The position numbers were made by a program, and so were the translations under genes. This document shows positions 58,101 through 64,000 of a stretch of DNA of 64,000 bases, one piece after another. The notes under the pieces were generated by a model. That model did no database searches. It was not told the origin of the DNA and worked only from the letters and a program-made list of their open reading frames with translations. Source of the DNA: Promerops cafer (Eukaryota; Chordata; Aves; Passeriformes; Nectariniidae); assembly GCA_013398275.1 (NCBI GenBank), contig VZSE01008774.1, positions 124,001-188,000 of the forward strand, written 5' to 3'. The first letter of the stretch is position 1. Each line of letters begins with the position of its first letter.

Positions 58101-61100
58101 TGCAGCACTACAAGACTCTGACTGGCTTTCTAGATGTTCAGATAATTACTCTGGTCTGTATATCTGCCACTGTAACATGGTAAAGGTAGATAAACTCACA
58201 GTTGAAGACTGGGAGAAAGGTAGAAAGAATAGGCTTAACTAAATATCTGTGGAGATGCTAACATAATGCTAATTGAGAAATTATAGTGATTTAACTCATG
58301 AAAATGCAAATTGTCATACAGATGTAATTTGTTAGTTTGATAGTCTGCTATCCCTTGTGAGTCACTTTTGGAATGCAAACTTCTTGAAGTTAAGACACCT
58401 ACAGGGAAAAAGGAATCCTTTGAGGAAGATCCGTATAGAGATAGACATAGATACTTGGCAAGGAGAGCAAAGAATGAAAGAGGAAGAGGAGAGTAATGCA
58501 AGAGTCTGACCTGAGTGAAATTGCTAAAACTGACACCTCACTGTTTACAATTTTAAGGCCAATTTGGATCCCCTCAGTTTAGCATCATACTGAAGATAAG
58601 TACTTGTTTAGGTGTTGGGAATCTCCTTGTCTTGGTCCTACTTCCACAGTCCAGAAGGAAGTGAAAGGAATATACAGATAGGGAGGAGAGTTACTGCAGA
58701 AAGGCATGAAAAAATTGCTGTTGCTTCAACTAAGTGTGCTGTTGTGCTGGGACTTGACCTGCCATTGTGAACTGGTCAGTGCTGTCTCATGAGGAAACTA
58801 CTATCTGAGGCCCCAATCTTTTAAGGCTTCAATTCTGCTGTCATTTCTGCATGGGAAGAGCCCTATATCTATAGCGAACCATGTGGACTTCACAGGATCT
58901 GTTATTGAATGTGAAGCTCTGCCCAGGCAGTCAGCTGCAGAATTGTGTCCTTAGCACACTATCCAGTTGTAGTTATAGGGCTGTTGATATTAAGTGTAAT
59001 CTGGGTGCCTGTTATATAGCCAAAACCCTTGTTACTTCATTTTCCTAACTAAGGCATGAGCAGAAGCCCTTTGCTGTACAACATCTGTAAAAAACTTAAA
59101 ACTGTACTTCACATACGTCTAGTAAATTAAGGCATGTGATTTTGGTCTGTGGGTCTCAACAAACCTTGCTCGTGTACCTGCCTGAATGTTTTCCTAGATC
59201 TGCAGCTATGTTTCAGTGAGAAGGGATGGTGGGATTTGTTTTCATGAGGGGGCACAATAGCAGCTCTCACCTGTCACACTGGGGTGACCGCTCGCTACTG
59301 GCCAGGATCAGGGATGGATGCATCATCCGCACTTTTATGTGAAGTTGTCTGAAATATGATGATTAACATGATTATTGAAATACTGTATTTTGTATAACTT
59401 AGAATATGTAAATACACTTTTAAAACTAATCTGTTCTATGAAGTAATAAATAAGTGCTTCCATTGTAATATCTGAATATTGTTAATGCTTCATGTAGCTT
59501 GATTTGGGATTCTTTCTTTCCTAGAGAACTACAGAAATCAAAACAAAGATTGGTGTTGTGGAATTCTAGTCTAGTTGTGATGCTTTCTATCAACAAAAAA
59601 TGTTTTAAAAATAATAATGAGCTACTTAAGCAGAGAAACTAAGATTTTGAGGGAACTGATTCTCTTCCAGTCTTTCTTTAACAGTAGTCACTGATTACAT
59701 TCATAATTGTACTCTTCCCATCCTGTTAGCTGGACAGTTGATTTGTTTGTGAGTAGCATTTGGAAAGTAGCAATATTAAATTATTTGTAAACTTTAGTGA
59801 CTGGGGAAAACTAAAGCTGGGTGGTTTTTGTTGGGTGTGTTTTTTTAATTATTTTCTCTTTTGGCTCAAACAGATGTGTCTCCACCCTTCAGCCAGACTG
59901 CAGTAAGGTGCAGTGCAACAGTGAGTGACTGTTACTGAAGCTCATTTGTGACCTAGATAGTCTACATCTTTATTAGTTCCATTATGTACATAGATGACAC
60001 AGGTTTCCTGTTGTGGTGTGGAGAGAGAGAAAGTGATTAATGACTTGTGGTTTTGCTGAGTACATGTTCACTGGATGCTGCACAGCTGGACCTTTCATCA
60101 GCTTCCATGACCTTTTCTATCTTGTGTTAAAAAGAAAAAAATATAAAACAGTGGAGTAAGAATCATTCATGAGTAGCCTGCTAGGAAATCTGAATGCTTG
60201 GGTTTTGAGGAGGAGGTGAGATTTATCCATCAGCCTTCATGTAAAGAGATTAGCCTGTGATGACACTTTCTCCAGCCATAATGTAACTTTGTCTTTAGTG
60301 CTGTACTGGAGCAGTCTCCTCTCTGGTAACAGCTGTGTCTGCAGTGTTCCATAAATGACAAAGCCACATCTTTTGTAGTGGGCAGAGACAACGGCATCCC
60401 TTTTTATTTTCTTCTATTTTTTCCCCTCCTCTCTCAGTGTCTCTAGGCTGTAAAATAGCTATGAAACAGCTAAGCAAATTGTGCAAGTTATTCTGAAAAC
60501 TCTGTTCTCGTAAAGCTTTTTCACACACATACAGTTTTTAACTAAATAATTTGAGGGAACTCCTATCTGCTATATTTGGCCTGAAATTCTGTTGCCTCTT
60601 GGCTAAAAGTATTTTTTTGTCTTCAGATGTGACACTGATCTGTCCCATTCATTCAGTGGGATGGATGATAAATCTGCACGGTATTTATATAAGATACAAA
60701 TCTGATCTTAGTTTTACTGTGTGTTAAGTTGTTTAATCTCTTGGATGTCTACTCCTTGAGGTTGTCTATATAATTCCTGTATATGTAGCTGCTTTTTGAA
60801 GCAGTCCATCAAGTGCATTTGAGATCATCCTGACTGAAAAATTCCACAGAAGTGAAAGAGATAATAAAGCTTGTAAAGCGGCTGGGTAAAACTGTATTGC
60901 CATAAATGGTTTTAATTTATATATGAATCTTCTGTCCCAAACTGCTTATTTTGTACATAAACCTAAACACTCCTGGCAGCTGATGGGTGAAAATAAAGGT
61001 GCTTAAACAGCAATCTATTGAGGAAAGGGCATTTCACTATTACAGAGTTGGTATTATTTTATATTTCCATTTATTACACTTTTTTAAATGTATAAACCAC

Positions 61101-61300
61101 AGATTTGAATTCTCAAAGTCTTTGGCTTGGATTTTGTGAGTAGTTTAAATCCTCTCACCTCTCTGCTCGTAACTGGTTTTTAAGAAAAAGAAAAGCTTTT
61201 GTTTAAAATGTAAAATTTTGACTGTATTAAATTCTGTTAGTACCCTTCCTTTTTAAGAAATAAAATGTATATTCCACTATGCTGAGATCCAGTAATTTTG
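52189..61300 (+). other. TEF: TEF 3' UTR and downstream AT-rich sequence
   Basis: No coding exon was recognised. Several AATAAA signals occur (52263, 54091, 54765, 55622, 59445, 60992, 61259). A poly-C run is at 53925-53936 and an A-rich run at 55627-55637. The real 3' end cannot be picked from sequence alone. Confidence 0.5.
60992..60997 (+). terminator. TEF: Candidate TEF poly(A) signal AATAAA
   Basis: AATAAA followed by GGTGCTTAAACAGC, a context common at transcript ends. AATAAA near 59445 (GAAGTAATAAATAAGTGC) is an equal candidate. Neither is proven. Confidence 0.3.
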
Positions 61301-63400
61301 TTCTCTAGATAGGATACTGTGTGGTGTACAGCTCCACTGCCAGCATTACACCTGCAGTTTGCAGTGAAGTTGGTAGACACTTAAGCAGCTAATCACCTTT
61401 CAGGAGCAGGTTCTTGCTGTGCATTTCCCATGTGTTAAGTGTGCTGGTAACAGGTATACAGTTCTCTGCTTTTATTTTCTGGATTATCTGATTTCAAAAG
61501 CATTGCAAGGTTTTGTGTTTGTCCTTCAGTGACTCTTGGTTGAACTCTCTCAGGTAGGGGGACAAATCTGGGAACAAGTCAGCCACAGATACTTGGACTG
61601 TGCTGTGTCTGTTACGTTGGGGCTGAGAACATGCACAAGGTAATCAGAATTTTACTTTATTTCATGAGAAGAAGTAAGATTCTGAATAAGTAAGTTTTGT
61701 ACATGAGGACAGCTTTCTCTGTACCTTTCCTTTTTTTTTTTTTTTTTTTTTTTTTTATTAACCCTTTTTTTTTGATTTGTTGAGGGTTTTGGTTGTTCAT
61801 TGTTTTTTTTCATTGGTGGTTGGGTTTTTTCGTTTTTGTTTTGTGAAAGCTGGTAACTGAAGATCAACCTGGTAAGAAATTTATGTCTTCTGTATATTCA
61901 CTGCATCTCACACATGCTTTTAAGGTAGACAAGATCACTGGTGCTTCAGTATAATCTCTAGATAAACTGCAGTAAGGATCTTTGTTGGATCTTCACTTTT
62001 GTAAAAGGTATCTTGTATGATTAGTGATGGAGGATGGTAGCAAGGGACAAACTGTCAGTGAGTTGTTTATCTCTGGCTGTCTTCCAGAGCCATGGCAGGA
62101 TTAGTGACCCAGGCAATTTGCTTACGAAAGCAAAAACCCTTCCTCTTTAGAGGGAGGGGCCTGACCTCTACCACATACCAAAGGCCAAGGACTTGACATG
62201 GCCAAGCCAAGGATTTGCCCTAGAAACTGAGTGGTTGCAAGGCTGTGCTGGATGTATCCTTCTGGTGTTACACGGACTTAAGAGTGGAGGATATGTGGCA
62301 TTTTTTCCCTGCTGGGGTATCAGCTGGCAGCAGCAACCAATGTTTATTAAACTGCCTGCTTTTCAGGGAGCTTGAATGTTCTCTTGGGTGGGTGGGGAGT
62401 GAGTTTATAAATGTACTAACTCTGCACATTATATTACTAGTTCCCTTTGGGAAATGTTGCAGCTATTAGTGATCTGAAATATGGCAACTGTTTACTCAGC
62501 CTTCTTCCTGTTGTGTGTTGGGAAGATCTGCTGATCTTGGGACTTTAGGTACATTGGTACTCATTTTTGCTCCTGCTGGCTACACCAGATCCACAGAAGA
62601 GCAGAAAGGATCTGTCTCCAGTTGGGTCTGTAGCACTCCGTAGTGGCAGTGGAATGCTGTGGTGGAGAAACGTGCAAGAGCTGCATCTGCCAAGTGCCTT
62701 GGGGTTTTTGCTTGCTCTTGGCTGTGGTTGTTGGCTGGACATGACCATTGAGAAAATGTGTCTTAGGCTTCTGAGGAAATTGAGAGAAAACTGACAATAA
62801 GAGTAAAGCCAGAAGCTGATGGTATAGATATGATAGACTTGTGCTTAGGTGGGTGGGGTGTGCCTGGGAAATAATTGCAATAGAGTAATTATGGGACTAG
62901 CCTTCCTCCCATAAGGAAAGGAGAGGAGGTGAAAGAGGCTGGCTTGGGAGGTAGAGTGGAAAGTTGCTGGCAGTATCCCAGATGTTGCAAGAGGTGAGTT
63001 CGTGTACCTTATCCCTCTGTGCCTGATCACAGTTTTTATGATCAAAACTGGCTCTTGTATGCTTTATTCCCGAAATATGCCTCCAGCTTGCAAGAGCAGG
63101 CTCCGCACCCGCCCCACGCCGGCTGATGGCCGGAGCAGCAAGGCTTTGAGCCATATCCATGTGCGTGTTCCACGGTAGCAGTGAGGCGGTAGTAGGCCCC
63201 CCCTGCCCCAGGCTTTGTGCTGGGGCTGCACCTTGTGCCGCGGTGCTGCTCAACCCACCTGTGCTGGAGAAGGGCGCGGGTGGCTCCCAAGCAGCTGCCG
63301 CTTCAGCCTTCGTTGTCTGCTGGTGCATTCATTTTATCCTGATGATTGCTAATTTGTTCCTAAAGCTTTATAGGGTGTAAAGTGTAAAATACATAATTTG
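61301..63400. other. Intergenic sequence downstream of TEF
   Basis: Apart from a T-rich tract I see no gene or repeat family here. GC content rises after about 63050 toward the CpG island. Confidence 0.55.
61731..61756. repeat. Poly-T run and T-rich tract
   Basis: Twenty-six consecutive T followed by a T/G-rich tract to about 61850. It may be simple low complexity or the tail of an old retrocopy on the minus strand; no parent sequence was recognised. Confidence 0.85.
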
Positions 63401-63419
63401 AGGAGAAGTAACGTCATCT

Positions 63420-63830
63420 TCTCCGAAGTTCGCATACTGCCTCAGTCCATCAAGCCATGGTTGCTCCGGTGTCCTGCTCCTGCACGCTGCTTGCAGCCCC
63501 GGATAAGCTGCCGTTCCAAATCTTTATCCTGAAGGAAGGGCTGGCTTCATCAAGTCCTAAGACGGCAGTCGCACGGCAGGGCCCATCCCGTGCTGTGACA
63601 CGGTCTGGGGCGCGGGCAGGGAGCGCCCGCCGTCCCCTCACGGCCCCCGCGGCGCCGCAAATGGCGGCCGGGCCGCGCCCTCCCGCGGCGCCGCGAGGTG
63701 GNCCGGCACCGCTCGGTTGGAGCTCAGCAGGGTAAGGAGCAGCCTCAGCTTCCTGCTACGGCACCTGCCGGCCTCCGACAGCTCTCCGCAGTCCTCCGAG
63801 CTGACTCCCCGCAGGAGTGCCCTGCAGTCC
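63420..63830 (+). promoter_or_regulatory. CpG island, candidate promoter of an unidentified gene
   Basis: Strongly GC- and CpG-rich, peaking at 63600-63720. It contains CAAATGGCGGCCG at 63658, close to the YY1 motif often found at translation starts in housekeeping promoters. One N lies at 63702. The gene it serves cannot be named. Confidence 0.6.
63661..63732 (+). CDS. Possible first coding exon of an unknown gene
   Basis: ATG with A at -3 opens a frame starting MAAGPRPPAAPRG, crossing the N at 63702, and reaching a donor-like GGTAAGGAG at about 63731. The composition is low-complexity Ala/Pro and I recognise no family. TOB2 is next to TEF in mammals, but this is not the TOB2 N-terminus. 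It could equally be a non-coding first exon. Confidence 0.25.
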
Positions 63831-64000
63831 TAGCACTGAGGGGGACAAGGGGCAGGCAAAAATAGCAGGTCGCAAAGGCTGAGGGGCTTGTCGTGACAGT
63901 GCGGGCTCCGTGCCGCGCTGAAACGCAGGGCTGAGACTTTGGACTCTTTTGGGCCTGCCCGAGTCAAGATACTTGGGGACCATCCAGGGAACGTCCTTCC
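63831..64000. other. End of window, nothing recognised
   Basis: GC-moderate sequence after the CpG island with no supported feature. Confidence 0.6.

Noticed and set aside
62897..63328. 143-residue minus-strand frame, Ala-rich
   Set aside because: GC-rich shoulder of the CpG island; no motif, no splice support and no homology recognised.

Overview
The window looks like bird nuclear DNA. It carries two intron-rich vertebrate genes with canonical GT-AG splice sites, five CR1 LINE fragments (the usual avian retroposon, with the typical CR1 3' end), and one solo LTR of a family I know from neoavian, especially songbird, genomes. Neighbour order matches the human chromosome 22 block ZC3H7B-TEF. 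There are no prokaryotic genes, CRISPR arrays or tRNAs. Species cannot be read from the sequence; a non-galliform bird is an inference from the LTR.

Region by region: 1-3011 is intron of ZC3H7B (RoXaN). 3012-26623 holds its last 15 coding exons on the + strand, 802 residues plus stop: an LD-motif region, cysteine-rich segments, four CCCH zinc fingers and one C2H2 finger. The N-terminal TPR exons lie upstream of the window. The introns hold a minus-oriented solo LTR (4111-4690) ending 65 bases before an exon, and CR1 pieces at 8790-9292 and 20571-20868. 26624 to about 29550 is the probable 3' UTR, with two CR1 fragments in opposite orientation. About 29.6-38.7 kb is intergenic, with a (GGAT)n microsatellite and a CR1 tail.

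TEF (chicken name VBP), a PAR-bZIP transcription factor, follows on the + strand. An upstream first exon at 39085-39187 encodes the [10 protein letters not shown]-terminus. A CpG island at about 43.06-44.05 kb, interrupted by 337 Ns, is the probable second promoter, and the alternative first exon is probably lost in the Ns. Common exons lie at 49342-49668, 51112-51332 and 51973-52188. The 288-residue product of the upstream promoter reads through without a break. A long AT-rich 3' UTR/downstream stretch follows. At 63.4-63.8 kb a second CpG island contains a possible first exon of an unidentified gene.

The two genes are not known to act in one pathway. ZC3H7B is an RNA-binding, translation-associated protein. 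TEF drives D-box genes in circadian output. I see no clearly novel system. The best leads are the TEF stop codon that overlaps a splice donor, the missing TEF first exon, the LTR next to a ZC3H7B acceptor, the LD-motif-rich exon and the orphan CpG island.
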